Assembly: GCA_018333655.1 (NCBI GenBank)
Contig: JAGXTJ010000023.1
Coordinates: 148,621 to 212,620 of the forward strand
Source of the DNA: Bacillota bacterium
GTDB taxonomy: Bacteria > Bacillota > UBA994
DNA length: 64,000 nucleotides
Direction: 5' to 3'
The notes under the pieces were generated by a model, which was given only the letters and a program-made list of their open reading frames with translations, was not told where the DNA came from and made no database searches. The position numbers and the translations under genes were made by a program. Positions 18,481 to 27,176 of the stretch are shown in pieces. Numbering within the stretch: position 1 is the stretch's first letter; each line of letters begins with the position of its first letter.

Positions 18481-19236
18481 GTGCAGGGGATCGGTAAAGC
18501 CTTGCGTCAGGCCAGAGAGGCAGAAGGCCTCTCGGTGGCAGAAATGTACCGGCGTACTCACATTAGAGAGTGGATCGTGGAGGCCATTGAGGCCGAGAAT
18601 TATGCGGCGATTCCAGGTGGGCCTGCCTACCTTAGAGGCTTTGTCCGCCGTCTGTGTGTGGAGCTTAATCTCGACCTTTTAGAGTTGTCTCAAGGGGTGG
18701 AACTAGAGGGGCGTGAAAATAGGCCGCCCTTAACACAAACTACGCCAGGGCGGCAGCTCAATCGGGCTTCCTTAGCAGGAGTGGTACTGATGTGCTGTGC
18801 GTTCTCTTTGGCGGCCCTGTACTGGTTTTTTGGCTTGCCCAATACACCAAAGCCCCCTGTAGCCAATTTGCCCCCCGTAGATCCTCCCCAGGTCGTGACA
18901 CCCATAACCCCACCCACCCCTCCTCTAGTCGAGCAGCCTACCTTTGTTTTTGCGGGGGTGCTAGAGGGACGACATGTATTTGTCGTCAAAGAGTGGCCAG
19001 TGCAGCTTAAGGTTGCCGTGCGCGAAGAACAGTGCTGGGTCATGGTAGAAGTCGATGGCGCAGGCGGTAGATCGGCCATGCTACAGGCTGGGGAATCAAG
19101 GGAGTTTACCGCCAATCTGTCTCTCCGCCTTCGTCTAGGGCGAGCCCGCGTAGCAGATATTATAGTCAATGGGCATTCCTTGCCTGGGCAGACGGGCGAT
19201 GTGATGGATTTCACTTTTACGAAAGCAGGCCCATAA
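18481..19236 (+). CDS. rodZ: RodZ/YmfM-like membrane HTH protein
   Basis: A 251-residue protein with an N-terminal Xre-type helix-turn-helix (IGKALRQAREAEGLSVAEMYRRTHIREWIVEAIE), one membrane segment near residues 95-118, a Pro-rich linker and a C-terminal beta domain of the DUF4115 type. This layout is that of RodZ, which links MreB filaments to the membrane and sets rod shape; the Bacillus copy (YmfM) also lies after spoIIIE. GTG 18481 has GGGGGGAGAC just upstream. Confidence 0.88.
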   Translation: MQGIGKALRQAREAEGLSVAEMYRRTHIREWIVEAIEAENYAAIPGGPAYLRGFVRRLCVELNLDLLELSQGVELEGRENRPPLTQTTPGRQLNRASLAGVVLMCCAFSLAALYWFFGLPNTPKPPVANLPPVDPPQVVTPITPPTPPLVEQPTFVFAGVLEGRHVFVVKEWPVQLKVAVREEQCWVMVEVDGAGGRSAMLQAGESREFTANLSLRLRLGRARVADIIVNGHSLPGQTGDVMDFTFTKAGP

Positions 19237-19259
19237 GGGGTCTTTTTTTTGGAGGTAGT

Positions 19260-21086
19260 ATGGAAAAAATGTCACTGGCAAAACATCCCCTACCCATGAC
19301 GCGGGCGGAGATGGCCATGCGCGGCTGGAACGAGCTTGACTTTCTCCTGATTACGGGGGACGCCTATGTCGATCACCCTAGTTTTGGTGTTGCGCTCATT
19401 GGCAGGCTACTCGAGGATGCCGGCTACAGGGTGGGTATTATCGCCCAGCCTAATTGGCGCGACATAAATTCTTTCCAAGTGCTGGGCACACCAGCCTTAG
19501 CAACCCTGGTGACGGCTGGCAATTTAGACTCTATGGTAGCGAATTACACAGTCGCCGGCAAGCCTAGGCGGGAAGATGATTTTTCACCTGGTGGCCGAGG
19601 AGGCAATCGCCCGGACCGGGCGGTAGTAGTTTATGCTAACAGGGCGCGCGAGGCGCACCCTGGGGTTCCCGTTGTCATGGGAGGAATAGAAGCCTCGCTA
19701 AGGCGGCTAGTTCACTATGATTTTTGGTCAGACAAGATTAGGCGCTCTGTCTTGTTCGATAGTAAGGCCGACCTGCTGCTTTATGGCATGAGTGAGTTTT
19801 CCTTACTAGAAGTTGCGGAGAGGCTCCGTTTTGGCAAAACGCACTTTGCCGATATCCCAGGAGTGTGCTATATTGTTTCACATGTGCCGCAAAGCGCCGT
19901 GCTCTTACCTAGTTACGAAGAGATCTGTCAAAACAAAGAGCGTTTTGCGGAGGCATTTCGCCTAGCCCATAATGAGCAAAATCCGTACACAGGGCGCATG
20001 CTCTGCCAAGGACATGGTGAGACAATGCTCTGTGTTAATCCACCACCGCTACCGCTCAGTACGGCGATGATGGACAAGGTTTACAGCCTGCCCTTTACGC
20101 GACAAGTGCATCCCCGGTATGCGAACGAAGGTGGTGTAAAATCGCTCGAGGAAGTGGAGTTTAGCATAACCAGCCATAGGGGCTGTTTCGGCAGTTGCTC
20201 CTTTTGCGCTTTAACAGCGCATCAAGGGCGCAAAGTGCAGCGCCGTAGTAAGGCCTCGCTGCTCGCGGAAGCTAGGCTCCTAACTACATTGCCAAACTTC
20301 AAAGGGTATATTCACGACATTGGTGGTCCTACCGCTAACTTTCATAATGCCGCCTGTGACAAACAAGAAGCGGAGGGCGGTTGCCGCGATAAGGAGTGCT
20401 TGTCGCCCCTGCCCTGTAAAAGGCTCAAGGCGAACCACAGCGATTACTTAGAGGTACTGCGCGAAGTGCGGGCACTACCTGGCGTAAAAAAAGTATTTGT
20501 GCGCTCAGGAGTCCGTTTTGACTATGTCGTCTTAGATGCCGACGACACTTTTTTGGCAGAGTTATGCCAGCACCATGTCTCAGGGCAACTCAAAATTGCC
20601 CCTGAACACATTTCGCCCCGTGTTTTGCGCCTCATGGGAAAACCAGCGCGGCACGTCTATGAAGAATTCTCGGCCCGTTTCCACCGCTTTAATGAGAAGC
20701 TGCAGCGAGAGCAGTACTTGGTGCCCTACTTTATGTCTAGCCATCCTGGTAGCACCCTAGAAGATGCCGTTCTTCTGGCCGAGTATCTAAGAGACAACAA
20801 TATTCGCCCCCAGCAGGTGCAGGATTTTATTCCTACTCCAGGCTCTATGTCCACGTGCATGTACTACACCGGACGGCATCCTTTGACGGGCGAAAAGGTG
20901 TATGTGCCGCGCACCAGTCAGGAAAAGAGATTGCAGCGCGCCCTGCTACAGTACTTTTTACCGAAAAATTATGCCTTAGTGCGCGAAGCGCTCAGACTTA
21001 TAGGTCGCGAAGACTTGATAGGGCATGGTAAGAAGGCTCTCGTTCCACCAGATCAAGTTGTACCGCATAGAACAAAAAAACGCTAG
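19260..21086 (+). CDS. YgiQ-family radical SAM protein
   Basis: A 608-residue radical SAM protein with an N-terminal B12-binding-like/UPF0313 region (LLITGDAYVDHPSFGVALIGRLLEDAGYRVGII) and the iron-sulfur site GCFGSCSFCALTAHQGR, a C-x3-C-x2-C arrangement. It matches the widely conserved YgiQ family, whose reaction is unknown. ATG 19260 follows TTGGAGGTAGT. It lies 15 bases before the rimO region, so two radical SAM genes are probably co-transcribed. Confidence 0.9.
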   Translation: MEKMSLAKHPLPMTRAEMAMRGWNELDFLLITGDAYVDHPSFGVALIGRLLEDAGYRVGIIAQPNWRDINSFQVLGTPALATLVTAGNLDSMVANYTVAGKPRREDDFSPGGRGGNRPDRAVVVYANRAREAHPGVPVVMGGIEASLRRLVHYDFWSDKIRRSVLFDSKADLLLYGMSEFSLLEVAERLRFGKTHFADIPGVCYIVSHVPQSAVLLPSYEEICQNKERFAEAFRLAHNEQNPYTGRMLCQGHGETMLCVNPPPLPLSTAMMDKVYSLPFTRQVHPRYANEGGVKSLEEVEFSITSHRGCFGSCSFCALTAHQGRKVQRRSKASLLAEARLLTTLPNFKGYIHDIGGPTANFHNAACDKQEAEGGCRDKECLSPLPCKRLKANHSDYLEVLREVRALPGVKKVFVRSGVRFDYVVLDADDTFLAELCQHHVSGQLKIAPEHISPRVLRLMGKPARHVYEEFSARFHRFNEKLQREQYLVPYFMSSHPGSTLEDAVLLAEYLRDNNIRPQQVQDFIPTPGSMSTCMYYTGRHPLTGEKVYVPRTSQEKRLQRALLQYFLPKNYALVREALRLIGREDLIGHGKKALVPPDQVVPHRTKKR

Positions 21087-21115
21087 ATGCACTAAAAAAT
21101 ATGGGAGTGGACGAA

Positions 21116-22441
21116 ATGCGGATCGGTTTTGTTAGCCTCGGTTGCACCAAGAATCAAACTGACAGTGAGCTTATGCAGGGCCTCCTTACGGCGGGCGGGC
21201 ATACTCTAGTCAGAGATGTGGCGGATGCCGAAATTATTATCGTCAATACATGTGGCTTTATCCAAGCGGCCAAAGAAGAGTCAATCCAAGCCATTTTAGC
21301 GGCAGCAGAACACAAAAAAGCGCTGTGCCGCAAGCTTATTGTCGCCGGGTGTCTTTCCCAACGATATGCGGAGGAACTGCTTCTTGACATACCAGAAGTA
21401 GACGGGCTTGTTGGCACGGGTAATTTCACCACTATTGGTGAGGTCGTAGCTAGAGTAGAGGCGGGGGAGCGCGTCTTAGCAGTCGGTGGTGCTGATTACG
21501 ACTACGAGGAAAGCATTGAACGCACTACCACTCACACCTATTCTGCTTATGTAAAAATAGCTGAGGGCTGTAGCAACTGGTGTTCCTACTGCGTTATTCC
21601 ACTAGTGAGAGGTGAATATCGCAGCCGGAGCATGGAGAGTATTTTGCGCGAAGTGGCACAACTAGAAAGCAAGGGACTCAAAGAGCTTAACTTAATTGCG
21701 CAGGACACAACGCGTTATGGTATTGACCGTTACGAGCAAACAAAACTCGCCGAGCTACTCGAGAAGCTCCACGCCATACCCGGTCTTAACTGGATACGTC
21801 TCTTGTACTGCTACCCAGACTTCTTTACGGATGACTTAATTGCGGCCATTGCAGCTCTCCCTAAGGTCTGTAAGTACTTGGACATGCCCCTCCAGCATAT
21901 CAACAATCGCGTCTTAAAGGCCATGCAGCGCCGAGGAACTAAGCAGGACATCATGGCTCTCTTGACAAAACTGCGCACCAACATACCGGATTTAGTTTTG
22001 CGTACTACCTTTATCGTCGGCTTTCCAGGTGAAACCGAGGATGAATTTCGCGAGCTGATGCAGTTTGTGGCCGAGATGAAATTTGACCATGTCGGTGCTT
22101 TTAAGTACTCTCGCGAGGAGGATACTGCGGCGGATGACTTAGAGGATCACATCCCTGAAGAAATCAAAGAGGCTCGCTACCGAGAACTGATGTTACTACA
22201 GCAAGAGCTTAGTCGCCAGCACAATCAGCGCTTCATCGGCACTGTGCTAACGGTATTGGTAGAGGGAGCGTGGGAAGAAGGAAATGGCGTCCTCGGGCGG
22301 GCAATGAAAGACGCCCCTGAAGTAGACGGTGTGGTCTACGTACAAGGGGCGCAGGCTGCTGCGGGTCAGTTTATACCGGTGCTCGTGCAAACTTCGTCAG
22401 AATACGATTTGTTTGGGGTGGCTTACCATGAATCTTGCTAA
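21116..22441 (+). CDS. rimO: Ribosomal protein S12 methylthiotransferase RimO
   Basis: Adds a methylthio group to an Asp of ribosomal protein S12. The N-terminal UPF0004 domain has GCTKNQTDSELM, VNTCGFI and AGCLSQRY with its three cysteines. The radical SAM domain has GCSNWCSYCVIPLVRGEYRSR; a TRAM domain closes the 441 residues. ATG 21116 is preferred over an in-frame ATG 15 bases earlier because GGGAGTGG is then at a normal distance. It overlaps pgsA by 14 bases. The SMESIL and LPLVRG pattern separates it from MiaB, which is present at 48278. Confidence 0.94.
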   Translation: MRIGFVSLGCTKNQTDSELMQGLLTAGGHTLVRDVADAEIIIVNTCGFIQAAKEESIQAILAAAEHKKALCRKLIVAGCLSQRYAEELLLDIPEVDGLVGTGNFTTIGEVVARVEAGERVLAVGGADYDYEESIERTTTHTYSAYVKIAEGCSNWCSYCVIPLVRGEYRSRSMESILREVAQLESKGLKELNLIAQDTTRYGIDRYEQTKLAELLEKLHAIPGLNWIRLLYCYPDFFTDDLIAAIAALPKVCKYLDMPLQHINNRVLKAMQRRGTKQDIMALLTKLRTNIPDLVLRTTFIVGFPGETEDEFRELMQFVAEMKFDHVGAFKYSREEDTAADDLEDHIPEEIKEARYRELMLLQQELSRQHNQRFIGTVLTVLVEGAWEEGNGVLGRAMKDAPEVDGVVYVQGAQAAAGQFIPVLVQTSSEYDLFGVAYHESC

Positions 22442-22964
22442 TAAAATCACCTTAAGCAGGATCTTCCTCTTGCCGGTGTTCCTCTTTTTTATCTCAGAAC
22501 AGATGCGCTACGGCCCACTTATTGCTGCGGGCATTTTTATCTTGGCCGCGGCCACTGATGGTCTGGACGGCTACGTGGCGCGCAAGAAGAAGCAGGTCAC
22601 CACGCTCGGAAAACTACTGGATCCCTTAGCGGACAAATTGCTTGTTATGTCAGCGCTAGTATCCTTGGTGGAGCAGGCGGCATTGCCAGCTTGGATTGCC
22701 ATTGTCATCTTAGCACGGGAATTTGCCGTCACCGGGCTTAGGGGTGTGGCTGCAGCCGAGGGGAAAATCATTGCCGCGAGCAAGTTTGCCAAACTAAAAA
22801 CAGTAACCCAAATTGTCGCCATAGTGGCGGTTATGACCAACAACTACCCCTTCGCCCTTATTGGTTTCCCCTTTAAGGACATCGCCCTGGCGCTAGCGGT
22901 GCTTTTTACCGTCTTGTCAGCACTGGAATATTTTCGTGACGCGGGAACATTGCTTGAGTCTTAA
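22428..22964 (+). CDS. pgsA: CDP-diacylglycerol-glycerol-3-phosphate 3-phosphatidyltransferase
   Basis: Membrane enzyme making phosphatidylglycerol phosphate. The CDP-alcohol phosphotransferase signature, D-G-x2-D-G-x2-A-R ... G-x3-D-x3-D, is seen in DGLDGYVARKK and TLGKLLDPLADK. The protein has 178 residues and about five membrane segments. ATG 22428 lies inside the end of rimO and follows GGGGTGGC. In many Firmicutes pgsA stands shortly before cinA-recA; here two extra genes and a pirin gene intervene. Confidence 0.94.
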   Translation: MNLANKITLSRIFLLPVFLFFISEQMRYGPLIAAGIFILAAATDGLDGYVARKKKQVTTLGKLLDPLADKLLVMSALVSLVEQAALPAWIAIVILAREFAVTGLRGVAAAEGKIIAASKFAKLKTVTQIVAIVAVMTNNYPFALIGFPFKDIALALAVLFTVLSALEYFRDAGTLLES

Positions 22965-22978
22965 GGCCGGAAGTATCT

Positions 22979-23701
22979 CTAGGGCAGGTCAAAGAGTAGT
23001 ACCTCGGCTAGGTCGCCGTTTTCTATGCTCACTTTCGGAGCAAATGTTTTTAGCGCGTCGCCACCTAGAAGTACCTGCCCATTGACCTTGACGCTGCCCT
23101 TAATGACCTGCACATAGGCCCTTCGACCTGTATCTAGTGAATAATCAAGAGCTTCATCACCGTGCAATTTGCAGAGAAATATTTTGGCGTCTTGCTGCAA
23201 GGTAACTCCTGTTTCCGTCGCTTGGGGGGCAGCAATGAGCAGCAGTCTACCGCGAGCGTGCTCTACGTCAAGCTGCTTCTGTTCATAACTTGGCGCCACT
23301 CCACGCACATTAGGCTCTATCCATATTTGCAGAAGATGCGTATCTACGCTTCCCTGACTATGCTCACTATGGCGCATGCCGCTGCCGGCCGTAATCCTTT
23401 GCACCTCGTAAGCCCCCATGGTCGCCATATGCCCCATGGAATCTTCATGGCGCAATTGGCCGCTCAACACCAGCGTTACTATTTCCATATCGCGATGATG
23501 ATGCATACCAAAGCCATGGCCTGGTTGCACGTAATCTTCGTTAATGACTCGTAGTGCTCCAAAGCCCATGTGCGCGGGATCGTAGTAATCGGCGAACGAA
23601 AAAGAATGGTATGTCTTGAGCCAACCATGATTGGCGTGTCCGCGGTCTCGGCCTAGGCGGATTGTATCGGAGAAGCTACTCTGTTCTGTCACTGTATTCA
23701 T
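22979..23701 (-). CDS. Pirin family protein
   Basis: A 240-residue bicupin of the pirin/YhhW type. The N-terminal cupin carries the metal ligands in GFGMHHHRDMEIVTLVLSGQLRHEDSMG and later SGMRHSEHS. Related proteins such as E. coli YhhW cleave quercetin in vitro, but the physiological role is unclear. It is transcribed convergently to pgsA and divergently from the membrane-protein gene at 23827, and so interrupts an otherwise + strand cluster. A GAGGATGAAT ribosome site lies before its ATG. Confidence 0.9.
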   Translation of the reverse strand: MNTVTEQSSFSDTIRLGRDRGHANHGWLKTYHSFSFADYYDPAHMGFGALRVINEDYVQPGHGFGMHHHRDMEIVTLVLSGQLRHEDSMGHMATMGAYEVQRITAGSGMRHSEHSQGSVDTHLLQIWIEPNVRGVAPSYEQKQLDVEHARGRLLLIAAPQATETGVTLQQDAKIFLCKLHGDEALDYSLDTGRRAYVQVIKGSVKVNGQVLLGGDALKTFAPKVSIENGDLAEVLLFDLP

Positions 23702-23733
23702 CCTCCACTCGGGTAGTTTATGTTGCTACTGCT

Positions 23734-23742
23734 ATTGTACCA
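23734..23742 (-). promoter_or_regulatory. Extended -10 promoter for the pirin gene
   Basis: On the minus strand the bases read TGGTACAAT, an extended -10 about 33 bases before the pirin start codon. Confidence 0.5.
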
Positions 23743-23784
23743 TAAATTGTCTTATAGCGCACGGCGCAGCAAGGATAGAGATTA

Positions 23785-23793
23785 TGGTATACT
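23785..23793 (+). promoter_or_regulatory. Extended -10 promoter for the FtsH-like operon
   Basis: TGGTATACT, an extended -10, 33 bases before the ATG at 23827 and divergent from the pirin promoter. Confidence 0.5.
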
Positions 23794-23826
23794 GGCAGTA
23801 TGTTATGTAAATTAGGAGGGCTATGG

Positions 23827-24345
23827 ATGCCTTGGCAGCGTTCTAACTGGAAGCTGATTGTGGTGGTGTCTGCTGTCTCCCTAGTCGCCCTAATCGCTAT
23901 ACATGTGGTATGGCAACGAATGATGTTAGAGGGCTCTCTGCTGCGGTCCCTGCGTAAAGATGCTGACGTACTGAGCGTGACTCTCGAGACTTCGAACAAT
24001 AAGAGTATCGCCCTAATTGAGCTAAAAAACGTAGCTCGATTGGCTACGACAATCCGTCGTTTAGAAAGTATCAGTGAGACAGGTAGGCCACACCTTAGCG
24101 AGATTATCTGGAAGGATAACTCTAGTCCCCGTCTCGACCAGCTCTATCAGGAAATGCACTATGCCCTGTATGAAGCGCGTCTTAGCGGCGCGTTTGTACT
24201 GCTATCTACACGCGTAAATGAGGCAGTGAGTCTCGCCAGTATCGATGGCTATGTTCTTGAAGTTGATGATAACGCTTTGTACCTAGAGCTCTATGACGCG
24301 GAACACTACCTTTACCGGGTTATACCGCTACCGGTGTCGCCATGA
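23827..24345 (+). CDS. Single-pass membrane protein of unknown function, partner of FtsH-like protease
   Basis: I do not recognise a family. The 172-residue protein has one N-terminal membrane segment (about residues 8-27, LIVVVSAVSLVALIAIHVVW) followed by a soluble domain of about 140 residues with several Leu-rich helices and beta strands near the end. ATG 23827 follows AGGAGGG by 6 bases. Its stop overlaps the start of the FtsH-like gene (ATGA), so the two are translated together. Since that protease lacks the usual extracytoplasmic domain, this protein could supply an accessory domain. That is inference. Confidence 0.75.
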   Translation: MPWQRSNWKLIVVVSAVSLVALIAIHVVWQRMMLEGSLLRSLRKDADVLSVTLETSNNKSIALIELKNVARLATTIRRLESISETGRPHLSEIIWKDNSSPRLDQLYQEMHYALYEARLSGAFVLLSTRVNEAVSLASIDGYVLEVDDNALYLELYDAEHYLYRVIPLPVSP

Positions 24346-25814
24346 AAAACCATGTAGAGATTGCCGCAGGCTTGTTTCTTGGCACTCTAGGGTATCTCGC
24401 CTACTTGGGGGTAGATGCTGTTTCTCTGGTCGTAGTCTTAGGTCTTGGTGCAGTGGTCTTCTACCGGCTGCTGCAGCCAGCTGGCTACGGCAGAGCACAA
24501 AACATCGACCCCAGTAAAGATGAACAACTTCTTTTTGACGACATAGGTGGTCTCACCACCGCGAAGCAAGAACTCACGGAAGCTCTCGACTTTATCCGCC
24601 TAGATCAAGACGCGGCACGCATGGGCATACGCCCGCTCAAAGGTATTCTGTTATGTGGCCCGCCAGGCACCGGCAAGACCCTGCTGGCACGGGCAGCTGC
24701 TTCTTACACAGACGCCGTTTTTCTTTCCGTAGTCGGCTCGGATTTTGTGCAAATGTACGCGGGTGTAGGTGCGGAGAGAGTTCGGCAACTATTTAGCCAA
24801 GCGCAGGAGCTGTCTAAAAAACAGGGCAAAACACGCGCCATTGTCTTCATCGATGAAATCGATGTCCTCGGCGTTAAGCGAGGTCAGCATAGCAGCCACA
24901 TGGAGTATGACCAAACTCTCAACCAACTCCTTTTTGAGATGGATGGATTGACTACCACCATGCTAACTAGGATCCTAGTGATTGGTGCGACCAACAGGGC
25001 AGACTTGCTAGATGCTGCGTTGATACGTCCAGGACGGTTTGATCGGGTGGTCAAAGTTGATTTGCCAGAGAGAGAAGCTAGATGGCACATCCTCAAACTG
25101 CACACGAGAAAGAAACCGCTAGCCACATGTGTAGACTTAGAAAAGCTAGCCAACGAGACGGCGGGATTTTCTGGCGCACATCTTGAGAGCTTGGCCAACG
25201 AAGCCGCTATTCTGGCGTGGCGGGCACAGGAGACCTTACTGACCCAGAGACACTTTGAGGAGAGCATTGACAAAGTCTTGCTGGGGGCCGAGATGCCCCG
25301 CCAAGTAGCAAAGGCCGAAATGGAGCGTATTGCTATACACGAACTCGGGCATGCTTTTGTCTCTGAGGCACTGCAAAAGAGAAGCGTCTGCCATATCAGC
25401 ATTCTGTCGCGGGGCTCTGCCTTAGGGTATGTACGTCAGCAACCGCAGCAAGACATGATTCTCGAAACAGAAGAGACGCTACGGGTTAAGATGGCCTTCC
25501 TCTTGGCCGGAGGTGTGGCTGAAGAAATGTTCGCGGGGAGCCGCAGTCTAGGAACGCGCAGCGACTACCACGCCGCAATGCAAGTGGCTCTGAACATGGT
25601 AGCTGCGGGGATGTCTGAGCTAGGTATTGCAGATGAGAACCTGGTCCCTAAAGCGCAATTGCATGCCGCCGTACAGAAACTGATTGCCGAGGGCGAGGGG
25701 GTCGCTAGGAGCATTTTGCACCAACACAGCACTCGGATAATGGTTGGTAAGGACATGTTGCTAAAGCAGGAGAAAATGTGTGGCGAAGAGTTGCGCATCT
25801 TATTGGCGAGCTAA
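24342..25814 (+). CDS. FtsH-like membrane AAA zinc protease, divergent and short
   Basis: A 490-residue AAA ATPase joined to an M41-type peptidase. Two membrane segments (about residues 5-20 and 25-42) are separated by only a few residues, unlike true FtsH, which has about 75 residues outside between them. Walker A is GPPGTGKT near residue 108, Walker B IVFIDEID, the second region of homology ATNRADLLDAALIRPGRFDR. The zinc site is HELGH with a later Asp in GTRSDYHAAMQ. The active-site residues look intact, so it should be a working protease. It overlaps the upstream membrane-protein gene by 4 bases and ends in a terminator before cinA. Confidence 0.88.
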   Translation: MKNHVEIAAGLFLGTLGYLAYLGVDAVSLVVVLGLGAVVFYRLLQPAGYGRAQNIDPSKDEQLLFDDIGGLTTAKQELTEALDFIRLDQDAARMGIRPLKGILLCGPPGTGKTLLARAAASYTDAVFLSVVGSDFVQMYAGVGAERVRQLFSQAQELSKKQGKTRAIVFIDEIDVLGVKRGQHSSHMEYDQTLNQLLFEMDGLTTTMLTRILVIGATNRADLLDAALIRPGRFDRVVKVDLPEREARWHILKLHTRKKPLATCVDLEKLANETAGFSGAHLESLANEAAILAWRAQETLLTQRHFEESIDKVLLGAEMPRQVAKAEMERIAIHELGHAFVSEALQKRSVCHISILSRGSALGYVRQQPQQDMILETEETLRVKMAFLLAGGVAEEMFAGSRSLGTRSDYHAAMQVALNMVAAGMSELGIADENLVPKAQLHAAVQKLIAEGEGVARSILHQHSTRIMVGKDMLLKQEKMCGEELRILLAS

Positions 25815-25833
25815 GTAGGCTCGCCCTTTTGTT
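25805..25833 (+). terminator. Rho-independent terminator after the FtsH-like gene
   Basis: GGCGAGC (25805-25811) and GCTCGCC (25819-25825) form a 7-bp stem whose loop contains the TAA stop codon; CTTTTGTT follows. Confidence 0.8.
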
Positions 25834-25842
25834 GTACATTTC

Positions 25843-25851
25843 TGTTATAGT
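25843..25851 (+). promoter_or_regulatory. Extended -10 promoter for cinA
   Basis: TGTTATAGT fits TGnTATAGT, 20 bases before the GTG start of cinA and just after the terminator. Confidence 0.45.
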
Positions 25852-25871
25852 AAACGGGAGGGGGGATCGGT

Positions 25872-27116
25872 GTGGTAAAGGCTGAGATTATCTCAGTAGG
25901 CACAGAACTACTACTCGGGCAAATTGTCAACACAAATGCACAGTTCCTGGCACAGCAGATGGCTGAACTTGGTTTGGCCCTCTACTTTCAAACAGTGGTC
26001 GGTGACAACGAATCGCGCCTTCAGGAGAGTTTGCACAGGGCCTTAGAGCGGGCACAAGTGGTTATCCTCACGGGTGGTTTGGGGCCAACCGAGGACGACA
26101 TCACCCGCGAGGCCGTGGCGCATTACTTGGAGAGAGAGCTAGTATTCTCGCTAGAAGTAGCAGAGCGCTTAGATAGTCAATTTGCTGGCCGTGAAATGCC
26201 AGCGAACAATTTACGTCAAGCCTACCTACCCAGCGGGGGAATCATGCTGCCAAATCCCCATGGGACAGCGCCTGGTATCATGCTAGAAACGGAGCTATGC
26301 CAATTTGTTTTTCTCTTGCCCGGACCGCCCCGCGAAATGCAGGCCATGTTTAGAGACTATGTGGTGCCTCACTTACGCGCTAAGGGCCTGTTGCAGGGGC
26401 AAGTTTGTTCGTGGACGCTGCATTTTGTGGGCATTGGCGAGTCCAAAGTCGCACAGATACTCGAGGATCTGATTCGCACCCAGACAGTGCCGACTATTGC
26501 CCTCTACAGCCGCTTAGGCGAAGTAGATGTTCGTTTGACGGCCTATGCTGCGAGTGCTGCTCTAGCAGAGCTCATTATTGCTCCTGTACGCAGTCTGGTT
26601 ATAGATAGGCTGAAAGAGCATTACTATGGTGAGAACGAGTGCACACTGCCGAAGGCGGTCGGCTTGGCCTTAGAAGCCGCAGCATCGAAGCTCTCTCTGG
26701 CCGAGTCTTGTACGGGGGGACTAGTGGGGCATCTTATCACGAGCGAACCGGGCTCTTCAAACTATTTTCTCGGCAGCATGGTCTGCTACTCTAATGAGGC
26801 CAAGGTAGAGGTCCTAGGAGTAAGCAGAGAGACACTGCAAAAATATGGTGCGGTGTCAGAACAGTGCGCGCGCGAAATGCTTAGTGGGGCGATGAGGCTT
26901 GGTCAGGCAACGGTGGGCCTAGCCATAACCGGCATTGCTGGTCCGGAGGGAGGTTCAGACTTAAAACCTGTGGGCACGGTCTGGCTGGCCATAGGGTGTA
27001 ACTCACGCGTGCAAACTGTGAAACTCACGCTAAGGGGTGACCGCGCTGCCATCAAAGAACGCGCCGCTAGGCTGGCCTTGGGTCATCTGCTGAATATGTT
27101 GCGCCAGAGGAATTAG
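25872..27116 (+). CDS. cinA: CinA family protein (competence/damage-inducible protein)
   Basis: A 414-residue two-domain protein. The N-terminal MoaB/COG1058 half has ISVGTELLLGQIVNTN and LTGGLGPTEDDITREAVA, as in ADP-ribose pyrophosphatase-type CinA. The C-terminal half has LAESCTGGLVGHLITSEPGSSNYFLGSMVCYSNEAK, the nicotinamide-mononucleotide deamidase (PncC) domain. It may serve NAD recycling; a role in competence is known in streptococci. GTG 25872 follows GGAGGGGGGATCG. The placement directly before recA is the common Firmicute order. Confidence 0.94.
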   Translation: MVKAEIISVGTELLLGQIVNTNAQFLAQQMAELGLALYFQTVVGDNESRLQESLHRALERAQVVILTGGLGPTEDDITREAVAHYLERELVFSLEVAERLDSQFAGREMPANNLRQAYLPSGGIMLPNPHGTAPGIMLETELCQFVFLLPGPPREMQAMFRDYVVPHLRAKGLLQGQVCSWTLHFVGIGESKVAQILEDLIRTQTVPTIALYSRLGEVDVRLTAYAASAALAELIIAPVRSLVIDRLKEHYYGENECTLPKAVGLALEAAASKLSLAESCTGGLVGHLITSEPGSSNYFLGSMVCYSNEAKVEVLGVSRETLQKYGAVSEQCAREMLSGAMRLGQATVGLAITGIAGPEGGSDLKPVGTVWLAIGCNSRVQTVKLTLRGDRAAIKERAARLALGHLLNMLRQRN

Positions 27117-27145
27117 TTGCGAACATTTGTTCGTTAGAGTATAAT
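27117..27145 (+). promoter_or_regulatory. recA promoter
   Basis: TTGCGA at 27117-27122, exactly 17 bases, then TATAAT at 27140-27145. The transcript would start about 25 bases before the recA ATG. Confidence 0.8.
27120..27133 (+). promoter_or_regulatory. LexA (SOS) operator of recA
   Basis: CGAACATTTGTTCG fits the Gram-positive LexA box CGAACnnnnGTTCG. It covers the end of the -35 and much of the spacer, so bound LexA would block the polymerase. This implies a DinR/LexA-type SOS response, although lexA itself is not in the window. Confidence 0.9.
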
Positions 27146-27176
27146 TTGCACAGGGAGATTGACAGGAGGATTGGCT

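Noticed and set aside
23827..25814. Whether the FtsH-like pair is a single ftsH gene split by a frameshift.
   Set aside because: The second protein has its own two membrane helices and the first has a separate ribosome site and a domain not resembling the FtsH outer domain; the ATGA overlap is a normal gene junction.
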